A DNA stretch of 64,000 bases from Trichoplax adhaerens. Lineage: Eukaryota; Placozoa; Uniplacotomia; Trichoplacea; Trichoplacidae. Where the stretch lies: contig NW_002060965.1 in NCBI RefSeq assembly GCF_000150275.1, positions 252,923 through 316,922 of the forward strand, in the 5' to 3' direction. Below are positions 1 to 12,021 of this stretch, one piece after another (position 1 is the first letter of the stretch; every line of letters starts with the position of its first letter). The translations under genes and the position numbers were made by a program. The notes under the pieces are model-generated. The model saw only the letters and a list, made by a program, of their open reading frames with translations, had not been told where the DNA came from and ran no database searches.

Positions 1-118
1 CAAGATAAAGGTAGCAACTATGCATAGTTAAGGATATTAATCCTTAAGAACAATATTATCTAGCGATGCTAGTCTAGCAGTCGCGACAAGCTGCTCGAAA
101 AAAAGCTGTTTTGTGACA
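1..118 (+). repeat. Possible 3' end of an LTR cut by the window edge
   Basis: The stretch ends in TTTGTGACA at 118, the kind of 3' terminus seen on the complete LTRs in this window, and 80-118 loosely resembles the 3' end of LTR family A (a GACAAGCTGCTCG-type motif before the terminus). If it is an LTR, the bases after it, GTACT (119-123), would be the target duplication; the matching left flank lies outside the window. Weak call based on terminal resemblance only. Confidence 0.25.
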
Positions 119-380
119 GTACTGTAGAATTGTATGCCTTAATTCCCATACATGACTATCACAACGGCGATTACAGTACAATTTATTCGCTTTAGAACTA
201 CTGTAAGTATTATTGAGCGTCTCTGATTCTACTTGCTAGAGCAAGACCTTAAACAAAATATAATAACCAATATAGGGTAGATATGTGTTAATTAGTGTTA
301 AGCTTTAACAAGTCTTAATCCAATTAACAAGCGTTACAGTGTTATATGCTATAATATCGAGATTATTCTAGAAATATCTA
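119..380. other. Intergenic, nothing recognised
   Basis: AT-rich sequence between two LTR remnants. It holds short TGTTA-type words but no open frame or repeat that I can define. Confidence 0.4.
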
Positions 381-475
381 TGTCAGGATAATTCTTACAA
401 TTTAAATCACTGTGATATTATAACTTACTTATGGTAGATTATAGATTATTCAGATAATGTTCTGTGATAGAACAT

Positions 476-1027
476 TGTGATATATACCAATCACGAAATT
501 CCAAATTTTAGAAAAATAAGGGCTTTATTGAATCTTATACAAAGATTAACTACGTACAGCTCTACTCTAGCCGAATACTACTACTAAAGACTTCTAGAAC
601 GAACTAACAGAATAATCTAAAGTTGCATGCTTTTATACTTTCCGTAGCATTCGCAGCTACAATCCGCATGGCAACCTTTTACCTTATTTTACACATAGTT
701 AAATTATTCTTAGTAACACTATTCTACTGCGGACCATCATTAATCCAATATGGATACGACTACAGTACTTACGTAGACATTATTCACACCAGCCAAAGTA
801 CAATGAATTAACCATATCCTAATATATGATTTACAGTTCTATTTTTACCTACAGCCATATTAGTAACTCAACAGCTTACTGTATATAGTCATCTGTACTC
901 TAGCATAGAGTCTCTACCACTACAGTCTATAGTTACAGCTACCAAATATCTCTTAGGATAAATATTTACCGTACATTATACTACACATGGCTAACAGTCT
1001 ACAATCACAATACTAAGTTACATTACA
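476..1027 (-). repeat. Solo LTR, family D, copy 1
   Basis: A 552-bp unit with TG...CA ends (plus strand TGTGATATATACC ... TTACATTACA), flanked by a perfect 5-bp target duplication AACAT at 471-475 and 1028-1032. Near-identical copies occur at 43205-43770 and, inverted, at 50550-51069. An AATAAAG signal near the 3' end on the minus strand suggests minus orientation. A 62-codon open frame inside (623-811) recurs in the second copy, but it starts with TTG and is simply LTR sequence. The unit is inserted in the older LTR 'H'. No gag or pol lies next to it. Confidence 0.8.
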
Positions 1028-1201
1028 AACATATAATAGTCTGACTATTTTGCAGTGATCATTAGATATCTATGTTCGTAAATACTGTTGTCTTCATTAG
1101 TTAGCAGTAGATAAAATTAGCTTTTAATTTATTAGAAAGTTTCAACGATAATATTAATAACTAGGATGTCTAACTATTGTAAAAGAGTATAAAAATGCGG
1201 C

Positions 1202-1638
1202 TGTCATGGTACGAACTACCGTGAAGAAATAGCTGTCTAAATTTGGTTAATATAATATAGTGATAATATATTACCAACTAGTTACTTACAATACGAATTA
1301 CTCTAATTATAAATGTGTTACAGTAAATTTAATGCTGTGCTGTAATGTGCACGGAAATGATTCTGTGAATGGACATATTTTAGTCCGACTGTGAAAAATT
1401 ACTTAGTAGATGTTCTCACCTAAGTATTTTTATAAGATGACTCGCGAATGTCAGCTGCTGTAGAAGGGTATATAAGCCCGTTAGATAGTTGAATAAAGTA
1501 GTTCTCAATTGTCTAGTTGAGTTTAACGTAGAATCAAAGGCGTCTAAATTCTTGTGAGTAAGGATACTGAATCTGCAGATTTTAAGTGATTTAGAGATTT
1601 ATTTTACGTTATCCTTGCCACGAAGCTGGTTTGTGACA
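1202..1638 (+). repeat. Solo LTR, family A, copy 1
   Basis: A 437-bp element with TGTCATGG ... TTTGTGACA ends and an exact target duplication GCGGC at 1197-1201 and 1639-1643. A TATATAAG box at 1470 and an AATAAAG signal near 1492 give plus orientation. The first 25 bases can fold into a hairpin (a CACGGTA/TACCGTG type stem, clearer in copy 2). It lies just downstream of the TATA box of the older LTR 'H'. Copy 2 is at 14616-15051, inverted. Confidence 0.85.
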
Positions 1639-1834
1639 GCGGCATATCATATAATGAAGGGAGTTCTTTAGATTAGTGCTTAACGTAAAATACGAGGCGT
1701 CTACGGCATTATGCAGTCTACTAGTATAAGAAAAGTCTTCCTGATAGGGTAGATATTGCTCCCTTATATGTAGTTTAAGGAATCAACTTATTGATCCTGC
1801 ATTAGATTATCTTGTTGCAGAGTCGTTTGTAACA

Positions 1835-4800
1835 ACAACTTAGATCAACTTAATATCTAAGAGCCTACAATTATAAATGTTACAACCTCTATTTTAATTA
1901 TTACACTTTTACTCGTACCAAAAGACTTTAATCTACGTATTCCTTAATGCAAATTTATTCACGGTTTTATATTCAGAATTTCACATCAGATAATCATACT
2001 AACAAATATTATTAAATCTAAATTCTTTAATATCATCTAAACTATAGCATCTTATTTACGGTAACTATGTAACCTCAACCGCGACAATTCGTTTAGAAAG
2101 CTGTACAGATGCTTAGAATTTCGCCTAATACGATATCAAGATGCAAATGAAATGCCAGGCTGGGCTAGTACTGATAGATTTACCTACTATTTACTTAACT
2201 TCAATTTAGAGAATTTTGACAGAGAAATCGCTCAGCTTCATTTTGATTATATTATAGATGATAACATGAGCTCTATTATTCCGTTAGCTGTGATATATCA
2301 TTATATTTTTTATTTCATCTTCATAATTCATAATCCCTTGTGTATAGTGTATATATAGTAAGCAAATATCCTAGATGCTGCGATGAAGTTTGAACATGAG
2401 AATAAGCACTCTAAATCATTCAACAAATGTTAATGCAAACCGCTGCTGCGAAAGCGATACATATTATAATGCAAATAAACTTGCCTTATAAATCAAAAAA
2501 TATAGTTATGGGTCATTCATAGTCCCTTTTCCAATAAAAATTGCAGAGTTTTTTAACGCTATATTCATCATGCGTATAGTGACCGATAAGATTTCTGAAA
2601 ATATGATTGAAAGGATATTTGATAATAAGGAGTGTATCAGTATATTTTGAAACCGGCTAATAATTCGGAAAGTTCGTGAAATTTTTAGGAAACCTTTAAC
2701 GTCTAGTGCCTATAAAATTATCTCAATCGCAATTTCAATATATAATAACTTTAATATGGAAACAGACACACTTTAATAATCATTATTTGAATTAGTACTC
2801 TAGAGTGCACTAAATATATCTAATCAAGACCCTTAAACTCGTTTGCAATTATTTAAAATGATAAATAAATTCTTTATGCACTTATTTTCAGTACGTCGGT
2901 CATTCTTCTATCATTACTTTAACAGGCTGAACTTCATATCGCTACCTGTAACAGGTATTGCTTGCTGTGTTCTGTATACAATTTTATTGCACAATTCAGT
3001 AAAGCTTTTCTTCGCGCAGCAAATAACAACTGTACCAAGGTTTTTAATGCTAGCAACTCAAAAGGTGCATTAATTTCGTTTTATAAATTAATTATGCCAA
3101 AAATCAGCTAATTAACATGTAACCAGTGCAAGTTCAATAAAATTTATTTCAAGATCATTTATCTGTCCGTTTGTAAAACAATAAAACTTTAATGTGTGCA
3201 TTTACGTCATATATGGCAAAATATATACCGCCCCATCCGCTTGATTATTATTTGCCTGTATTCTAATAAAAATTTTTTACTAGATATAATTTAGAATTCA
3301 ATTACGTCTACTAATGGCTTGTACTTGATTCTAATTCTCATGTACGATAACATATACATCAAATAAATGTGTTGGACTTTTTAAGCCACAGATCAATTTG
3401 TTCCTATTTCCTGGTAATGTTATAGAGAATTAAATTTATTGATATCTAAATAATATCAAAACTCTCTAATACATACCTTAACAAATTTTAGAATGATCTT
3501 AAAGCCTTGTACTATATTGCTTAATGTGTTAAGAATGTAAATCGTGTTTAAAGCATAAGCATTAAAACAGTTTGTTACTAGGAATTGCCGCCAATTAACA
3601 ATATTATTTGATCAGCTTTGAGCTAAGATCATTCTATTTCTAGACTTTATCAGGTCTTAGATATATGTACCTTTTGCATGAATTAGTTCATAAATAGGCG
3701 AATGCGATTACTAAATTTAGTGAGTTAACTTTATTGGAAGATTTACGTTCAGAAGCGACGAAATAATTGGTAAATAAACAATTAAATAACAAGCTCAATT
3801 TAAATATATATTCGGCGGTCTATAAAGTTTAACATCATATTTAAAAATTCTATATACTAAGATTAGATAGCAATCCTTTGTTAAATCGAACGCGTTATCC
3901 ATATTGTAGATAACCATTATTATCAACTAACGATGGTAAAAACATAGTGCTGTACTCCTTTGTGATACTTAATTTATCTATTCTTTACTAATCCAACAGG
4001 AAATTAAGACTTACACTGAATGTATTGATACTTGAACTTTGAATATCGCCATCACTTCGGGTACTAAAATTAGTTTCAAGTACCGGATTTATTCACCTAC
4101 GTTACCTTGTATTTTTGCACGTAAAAGAATACATTTTACTGTAAAACTTGTACTAATAAAAACTCATATTGATTAACGTTTATGTTATGAGCAAGGATCT
4201 TGCAGGAAACCCTTACAATAGTTTTTACCAGAATATCGTCATCATCGACAGCATTGCCAATAATATCAAAGCATAATGCAAATGATAGATTGATGTGATA
4301 AATTACTTAGCCTAACACAAATTAGAAAAACTATAAACTGGTATGCTTTTGTTTTCATTCTCTCATTCAGACAGTCTAATCTATTGAATTGTGCATAATT
4401 TCCTCATTAATGGATGCATAGGAAGGCATAGAGAACGTCAATAATATACCGGTAATTAAGCTTTCCTATTACTAAAGCATCATGGCCAATTAGGACTTAT
4501 GAAATTAGAAAGTCATATGACGTGGACTAGCTTTAAACAGGAACTGCTATTTCATCTATTGTTTTCTATTCAATTTTTGCCTAAATTATAAGAACTTACT
4601 TTCAGTTTATTTATCTACTTATAGCTTTATTGAATTTAACTTCGCCTTTACGAACTAACGCCAAAGGTAGTAAAAGTTGATTGCTTTGAAATGGACTTAT
4701 TCTCATGTCTTACATGATTATAAAGGATTTTTAATATTTTAGGTTTGATACAAATTTTGTAAGTCTTTATTCTGATAAAGTTGGTAAATAATAAGCATTC

Positions 4801-5356
4801 CATCTATTTTTTTCAAGAAGTTGAGCGTGTTATAATAACTACCTTAAAAAATTGCTGACACAGAAAAACAAATTTCAAAATAATCCTTTGTATCAAACTA
4901 GCTGCTATCTTAAGCATCTTTCTCTAAAACATTTCGTGGAATTGGCAAGCGTCATTAGTGCTACCAAACACAAATTGCCTCGGCGAACTTGGCATCAATA
5001 AAGTCTTCTAAATACATATATATGTCATGCATCAACAAATGCAGTCTTAAATAAAAATTGCTTAAGCTCTCCTTTCGCTGTAGATTGGAAATTAACTTAG
5101 ATTGCATAAATCACCTCATTAATAGTGGATTTGCTTTTTCCTCTACTTTATACTGGAAATACGAGGACACGTATACTACAACTAACATTAATATTAAGTA
5201 TTAGTGACTAATATGTATTGCGATTAATCACTAAGCTTGTCATAAAGCCATTTGAAAACTTACCTGCTTTCATATTTAATCAATCTTTGCACAGAGTTCT
5301 AAAGACATTAAAAAACTTGTGGCACAAGTACCCCCATTTGTTAAAGCGAGATCGTT
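1835..5356. other. Long intergenic stretch, no supported gene
   Basis: AT-rich, with stops in all frames except one open stretch at about 2066-2358 (plus) whose translation has mixed composition but no recognisable family, no convincing start and no splice partner. No LTR ends or tandem repeats were seen. Confidence 0.4.
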
Positions 5357-7033
5357 ATGGGTTACAACATAAGCAGAATTGTTAAATCATCACTAGCGAA
5401 TGAAAAAGAAGATTGCGTTCAATTTTTACTTCGATCCGGATCTCGCTATTGTGAAAATAAAGAGTTTGATGCCGCTCGATTAGAATATGAGCAAGCTTAT
5501 CGTGAAATTAGCACAATGTGCTGTACGCATGATTATCGACGATTATTACGTTGCGAAGTCCAGTTAGCACTGTCAGATAGCTATCTTAAACAGAAGCAAA
5601 CTGACGATGCTTACAGATATTGCCAACTTGCTGAAATGGACAGAAACTCTGTTAAAGAAACAAGACAAAGTGGTAAAGAATTTAGCGACTATCCGATAAC
5701 CAAGACAATTGAACGCTACTACAAATTAATCACGGAAAATCGAGAAACATTGACTTGGAAACAGAGAATATTAAAGTATTATTACTTAGCCATTGCTGCT
5801 ACCTACTGTAAAATTGGAAGCCAATGTGATGAACGATATAAGTACGATATGGCTCTATCCATTTATAAGCATGCTATACAAATTACCACTAAGGTCTTTG
5901 GGGTCTATCATTCCGCAATTGCTAAATTATATGATAATATTGGTAACATCTATTGCTGCCAAGATCAGTACAGCGATGCACTTTCAAATTATCAAGCATC
6001 ATTAAATATTCGTCTGAAATTATATGGAAATAACCATTTAGACATCACACAGTCTTATGAAAATATCGGAGAAGTTTATTGCAAACAGAATCGCTACGAT
6101 GATGCTTTATCAATGCATAAAATATCGCATATGATTCGACTGGAGACATTAGGAAAAGATGCAATCGATTTAGGCCATTCTAGCTATAATATTGGAAAAA
6201 TTTATTGCTTACAGGAGAAATATGAAAATGCGTTAGAAATGTATCAGCAAAGTCTAGAAATTTATCGTATCAAATTAGGGGATTCTAACGTTGATGTATG
6301 CAATACCTATATTGGTATTGGAAATGTCTACTTTCATCTAGGCAACTTTGACGAAGCAATGGCCTATTATCAAAAGTCATTAACCATTGAATTAAAAATG
6401 TACGGTGAAGACAATCTGCATATCGCTAACACTTATAGTTGTATTGGAGGAGTCTATAACAAGCAGAACAAGTATGACGAAGCATACGCAATTTATCAGA
6501 AATCCTTGGCTATTCGTTTGTCCAAGCTTGGCGACGATAGTTTATCTGTAGCGCATAGTTATCACTGGATCGGAATTATTAAATATTTACAACAACAGTA
6601 TGATGATGCTATGAAATTTTACGAAAAATCGCTACTTATAACATTAGAGAAATTAGGAAGTGATCACTTGGAGGTGGCTGAATTATATGATAGAATAGGC
6701 CAACTTTACCATTCACGAAGTCAGTATGATCACGCTTTTGCCTATTTTGAAAAATCTCTTTTCATAGTTATGAAAATTTTGGGAGAAGATACTTTCAAGT
6801 GTGTTTCTTTATATCGTAAAATGGGTTATTGCTATAACGAACAACATCAATTTGATGCAGCAGTTGTAATATTTGAAAAAGCAATTCGAATTCTATCCAA
6901 TCTGGAAGGTAATTATTATCAAGATATTGCCGATTTATATAAAATGATTGAAAATATTTATTGGAAACAGGGAAAAGATGAATTCGCAATATTAGCTCAT
7001 CAGAAATGTCAAGAAATAATAGCCTCAGAGTAG
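5357..7033 (+). CDS. TPR protein of kinesin-light-chain type, 558 aa
   Basis: Single open frame with an ATG start. Residues 1-~110 form the head shared with the other TPR genes here (helical pairs, a tract of about 17 residues near 29-45 containing YCENKEFDAARLEYEQAY). From about residue 165 there are nine 42-residue TPR units built on LG..HL.VA.SY..IG.VY..Q..YD.AL..Y.KSL.IR. Such units form a right-handed superhelix that binds peptide ligands; the ligand and pathway cannot be read from the sequence. The N-terminus is MGYNIS: Gly2 with Ser6 fits the N-myristoylation pattern, so membrane attachment is possible. No signal peptide, membrane segment or catalytic domain is present. It is the only plus-strand member of the cluster. 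Residues ~115-160 are less regular. An AATAAA lies at 7216. I am sure of the TPR class and unsure of any named orthologue. Confidence 0.85.
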   Translation: MGYNISRIVKSSLANEKEDCVQFLLRSGSRYCENKEFDAARLEYEQAYREISTMCCTHDYRRLLRCEVQLALSDSYLKQKQTDDAYRYCQLAEMDRNSVKETRQSGKEFSDYPITKTIERYYKLITENRETLTWKQRILKYYYLAIAATYCKIGSQCDERYKYDMALSIYKHAIQITTKVFGVYHSAIAKLYDNIGNIYCCQDQYSDALSNYQASLNIRLKLYGNNHLDITQSYENIGEVYCKQNRYDDALSMHKISHMIRLETLGKDAIDLGHSSYNIGKIYCLQEKYENALEMYQQSLEIYRIKLGDSNVDVCNTYIGIGNVYFHLGNFDEAMAYYQKSLTIELKMYGEDNLHIANTYSCIGGVYNKQNKYDEAYAIYQKSLAIRLSKLGDDSLSVAHSYHWIGIIKYLQQQYDDAMKFYEKSLLITLEKLGSDHLEVAELYDRIGQLYHSRSQYDHAFAYFEKSLFIVMKILGEDTFKCVSLYRKMGYCYNEQHQFDAAVVIFEKAIRILSNLEGNYYQDIADLYKMIENIYWKQGKDEFAILAHQKCQEIIASE

Positions 7034-8991
7034 GAATTACAACTTCCTGATAAGATCATAATCTGCAGACGGATTTAATGAATAACTACAGTTATTAGAT
7101 GGATTGTTGAAAACAACAGCCTATTAAATATGCCATTTTACGTCACTCTATGTATTAATTTATTCTTCACATTTATTGATAGTGTAGGATATTGCTTTTG
7201 TTATAACAGCTGCATAATAAAATTAAGTCTTGTTATGAGATTTTAAATCATTTTTTTAAGAATACCGAATATTATGATAAAATCGAGTCTTGCTATGAGA
7301 TTTTACATTTTCCTTCTGAAAAAAGCAATGTCGGATATGTGACAGATTACTATTTAATAAATCTTAATATGGTAGTCAAGTAATAATTCCATGACAATTT
7401 ATGTAAAAATATTCGCAATACTCTTCACCATTCTGCTTTCTATAGCATAATTATAAATTTAAGTTTGTTTTAACATTACTCTGTGCAGAATTTTATATCT
7501 CCATCTTCAATTCGAATGATATTACATTTACAATTGGACCAATAAGATATCTATTCTATTAAACTACGTTGCGCTAATCTGCAATGGCTACATATTATTA
7601 TTTTTAACTCTAATAAATTAATTATTAATATTGGATGCTGAAATTTAGGCTATTCTGTGAATGAAGTTATCCGCTTAGGTATTGTTGTAATTCTTCATAC
7701 ATGTTAAACATTGCAATTATAGGTCAAAAGTTTTCAAATTCAAAAGTCATGTTAATTATAAGTGAGAATAATTAATTATATACAGCTCAAATATTTATTT
7801 ATACTTAATATCGAGATCGTTATTGTAGAATTAGGATATTGAAGAAAACATAATATACGGGATACAGTCGTTGATCGCTAATAAATTATAGTCCTTTAAA
7901 TTTGTGATTATAGTTCAAAATTTATTATGATATCATTGACATCGGTTACCGAGTCATTCTATTTTTTTTCGCTAGTTCTTGCTCTAAAGAAAGTTATGGA
8001 TAATTTTATTTCGGTACAATTCATTTCATTAGCCTATATAATACCGTACGTTTTGATGCTTTTTACATTTCTGCACAATATATATATATTGAACGTAGAT
8101 CTATACTCTCAGATACACACGTGTACAGCAACAATTAAGCTACTATAAACACTTCATTTATACATCGGAACATTATCATTGGAAACCTTTTGTTCATGTT
8201 TTTCAAAATGATAATGGCCAGAACTGGACAAGCGAATCTAAATAGATGTTATTTGATATTCACAAGGTGATTTAAGCTTTAATGTCAGTTTAATAGCTAT
8301 AGTACGGTACTTTACTTCTCAGGTGCAATCATATGTGATTTTACACCTTTGAAAGCTTTTCAAGTAAATACGCTGCACGATATACATAGGATATATTACA
8401 CGAATAAAACAAGACATAATCTTATTTTCTCGATAATTTATGTTCATTTAGAAGCTTTAAAGCTTTGCTTCAATACATTTATCCTGTTTATATCCGGTAT
8501 ATTGTACAACTTTCTTATACAACTATGAAACAATACTAATAAAATTATAGCAACCTTTAATTAAAAATCTTGAATTAGAAAAGTGGCTTAGACCTTTGAT
8601 ATACTGCTTTCCTTTTCAATGTTCTTAGTGATCGCGGCTGGTAAATAATTTTAAAGTAACGATGTAACTTCAGTCACATTGCTACTCAATTTGACTTTTG
8701 CTGACTTCAAGTAGTATCAGAATTGTGGAAGAAAAAGAGTATCTATTGATAGGCAATAAATTTTGCATAAATCATACCAACACTACATAACATTCTGGTA
8801 TGGTGCTATGCACTCTTGAGCATTAAAAAGCCATAACATTTTTACCTAATAACTAATAAAAAGTGCATAAACTGATATGAGTAATACGTAATTAGCGAAG
8901 AAGTACTAGCATGTTACAAACATCAACTGAGGAATACGATTACTGCTCTATCCTTCCACTTATAAATTTCAGCAAGAACGCGATATTCACG
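7034..8991. other. Intergenic region with one short direct repeat
   Basis: Contains a two-copy direct repeat of about 62 bp at about 7213-7310 (AAGTCTTGTTATGAGATTTTA against GAGTCTTGCTATGAGATTTTA). An AATAAA at 7216-7221 could serve the upstream TPR gene. The open stretch at 7927-8148 is hydrophobic and low in complexity and is not supported as a gene. Confidence 0.4.
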
Positions 8992-11900
8992 TTACATTTT
9001 AATGTAAATAAGTTCCATTTTTTGATGAAGAATTTTAACCTTTGAATAGCTACAATCCGGATAGCTTACTAGGATATTGAGTGCTTTATGGTACGCAAAT
9101 AATGCCCCAGTATAGTTTTGTTGATTGAAATAAACGTCACCAATGCCATTATAGGAGTTAGCAACAATAAAATGATTACTTCCTAATATTTTCAATCGAA
9201 TATCCAGCGATTTTTGAAGGTAGAATAAAGCATCAGCATGTTTTCTTGTCTCTTGTAAGCATTCCCAATTGCTTGATAAGCTACTGCAACTCTGATATCC
9301 CTTTTATTCAACAGACTTTGTCTGATATCCAACGATTTTGGATAGAAACTCATGGCATGATTCAATTCATCTTGTTTGAAATAGATATGACCAATTGCAA
9401 GATAGCAATTAGCAATGTCCAGATTTTCTTCATCTAATAAATTCAGTCTAATTCTCAACGATTTTTTATACATAGCTAAAGCATCGTGATAGTTTTCTTG
9501 CTTAAGATAATCATTAACAAATGCGCAATATGCATAAGAAACCTGTAATTTATCTTCTCCAAGCAATAATATTTGAATCTTTAAAGGTTTCTGATGCATA
9601 ACTATCGAATCAGCATACCTCTCTTGCCTCAAGTAGACATAAGCTATGCGAGAGTATATCCAAGAAACAACAAGATTATTATTTCCTAACAACTCTAACC
9701 GACATGTAAGACAGTTTTGGTACGTTGGAATTGCTTGTTCGTGCATATACATTAGAGTGTAGATATCTCCAACGTAATAATAAGAATTTACAAAATCTGC
9801 ATGACTACTACTTAAGACTTGTAAACGAATTTCTAATGATAGATTAAAATTAGCCAGTGCTTCGAAGTATTGATACTGTTTTTCGTAAGTTTTGGCTAAG
9901 CAATGACATAAATCACTTATAAGTAAGTCGTTTTCACCTATAATATTCATAACAATACAGAGCGATTCTTGATACATGGCTAAAGCATCACTATAGCGTG
10001 CTTGCATATAATAAACATCACCAATCGCGTAGTATATAGGGCAGGTATAAACGTTATTCGTAGCATAAATTTTTAATCGAGTAGTCAGTAATTTTTGATA
10101 AATACTTAGAGCTTCAGCATGCTGAAGTTGCGAAAAAAGGGCATCGCCCATGGAATGATGTGAATCAACCACAGGCAAGCTCGTATTTCCAAATAATTCG
10201 AGAGTTATTTTTAAAGATTTTGGGAAATAATTTAAGGCATCATCGCATTTACCCTGAGAGTAATAGACATTACCTATGCCTGAATATGCATTTGCAACGT
10301 AACTATTACTACTACCTAGGATTGATGTTATCATATTTAAGGACTTATTAAACATGATAAAAGCATCGTAATATTTATCGCGTTTTAAATAAATGTTGCC
10401 CATGGCAAAATAAATCTCCGATACAGCTATATTAATATGGCCCAAAACTTCAATCCAAATTGTTAGACTTTCTCGCAAAATGGACATTGCTTTTTGGTAA
10501 TATTTTAGATGACAATAAACTTGACCCATTCCTGTTTAAGAATAAGCTATTTCAATATTTACTTGCCTAGAATTTTTTGCTTTATATCTAGCGATTTTTG
10601 ATGCCATTGAAGAGCATTGTCGTAGTTCCTTGCTCGCAAAAGATCTTACCCATATAGCAACATACAAACTATTATTACCTAACAACTTAGAGCTAATTTT
10701 AAGGCATTTTTGATACATTTGCATTGCTTCATCATTTCTTCTTTGCTCGCCATAGATGTCTCCAATGCCAAAATAGGCCAATACTGCTCGTAAACTACCA
10801 TCATCCATGCCTGCTATTTTTCGACAGATATCCGAAGATATCTCGAATATGGTTAAAGCATCCATGTACTTATTTTGCTTCAAGTAAATTTCACCCATTC
10901 CAATATAGCAATCAATAACAACCAAATTATCATTAGCGGAAATATTAATAATAACAATATCCAAAGATTTTTTTATACATATACAGTGCATCATTGTATT
11001 TCTCTTGCCTACAGTAGATTAAGCCAATTAGTAAGAGTAAATTAGCCGCCTTCAAATTCTTGCTTCCTAATATTTCCGATCTAATTTTTAGGCACTTTTT
11101 AAATATCACTAAGGCATCTTTATATTTACACTGTAAAGTATAGACCTTGCCTATAGCAAGATAGGAAGACGCCATGAGTAAATAAGTATATCCTAATATT
11201 TCTAGTTTTCGATGTAATGATAACGTCTCTTCGTATTCTTCCTCATAGCGATAGGCATCGCCAATGCCTAAATAAGAGCATGGATCATAAAATTCTTTAA
11301 ATCCTAATATATCGAGTCTCAAGTTCAAATATTTTTGGTATATTATAGGATCTTCATCGTATTTATCTTTTGAAAAATAAACATCATCAATGCTATGATG
11401 TTCATTTGCTGCAGCTAGGTTATTTTGTCTTAAAATATCCAGTCTAATATAGAGATTTCTGGTACATGATTAATGCATGTTGAAATTGATTTTGTGCAAA
11501 GCAAAGATGTCCTAAGGCACTATAGGTATAGGCCATGTCTAAGTGACTATCACCGAGTGCTTTAATTTTAGAGGTAGTGATTTACCGCAATAATTTAATG
11601 CTTCCGTAAACATAAGTTGGCCCCTTTTGATCTTGCCTAGACAAAGCATTTAGCGATTCTAACTTAATCATTAAGAGCTACGGCTATCATTTGTGCTTGG
11701 GAAATATATTCCTTAGCCTGCTCAAGTTGACATAATGCACAATATGTTCTAAACATATCCGCAAAAATATCAATACGAAGCTACTTATAACCTTCGATGT
11801 CATCTTTCATGGTCTTCAATTTTCTAGAGCCATTCCATATTGAAATTTTGTAATTTTAATTTCTTCTAAAGTGAAATGGCGATGGCCAGTTTTCCGAATA

Positions 11901-12021
11901 GTTTTTAGTTCCTGGATTATAAGATTTTCTATTGAATCTTGAAACGAAGTTTTAATATCTTTAACATGTTGAATCTCTTGCTTTCGATTGTAGTCGAGTC
12001 GATTTTAATGTTATCATCCAT
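8992..12021 (-). pseudogene. Decayed TPR gene of kinesin-light-chain type
   Basis: The minus strand keeps a full-length TPR gene in pieces. The presumed ATG is at 12021 (peptide begins MDDNIKID). The head reads in two frames (stop at about 11930, then a frame with RKTGHRHF resembling the head of the 1428-aa neighbour). TPR units then run in separate frames: about 11330-11560, 10945-11328, 10536-10994, 9192-10529 and 8992-9195. At 10536 a TAA replaces the expected Tyr codon of the ..YSY.GMG.. helix in frame, a plain nonsense change; frame breaks occur near 10980, 10650, 9200 and more than once above 11330. The longest surviving piece, 445 codons, is nearly all TPR. It cannot encode a continuous protein unless several assembly errors coincide. 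Closest in style to the intact gene at 16650-20936. Confidence 0.85.

Larger units (their letters stand above)
381..1834 (+). repeat. Older solo LTR (family A-like, 'H'), interrupted by two younger LTRs
   Basis: Removing the insertions at 476-1032 and 1202-1643 leaves about 455 bp that follows the plan of the 437-bp family A LTR. It has a TGTCAGGATAATTC start at 381 (family A: TGTCATGGTACGAAC), a TATAAAAATG box at 1189 about 250 bp in (family A: 268 bp), an AACGTAAAATACGAGGCGTC segment matching the AACGTAGAATCAAAGGCGTC of family A, and a CTTGTTGCAGAGTCGTTTGTAACA-like end at 1834. The flanks (ATCTA before, ACAAC after) do not form a target duplication, so the copy is old or the ends are slightly misplaced. 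No coding sequence. Confidence 0.45.

Noticed and set aside
623-811. 62-codon open frame recurring at 43351-43539
   Set aside because: It lies wholly inside LTR family D, starts with TTG, and its recurrence reflects LTR copying, not gene conservation.
2066-2358. Plus-strand open stretch of about 97 codons
   Set aside because: Protein-like composition in part, but no family, no clear start and no splice partner; the C-terminal third is low-complexity hydrophobic.
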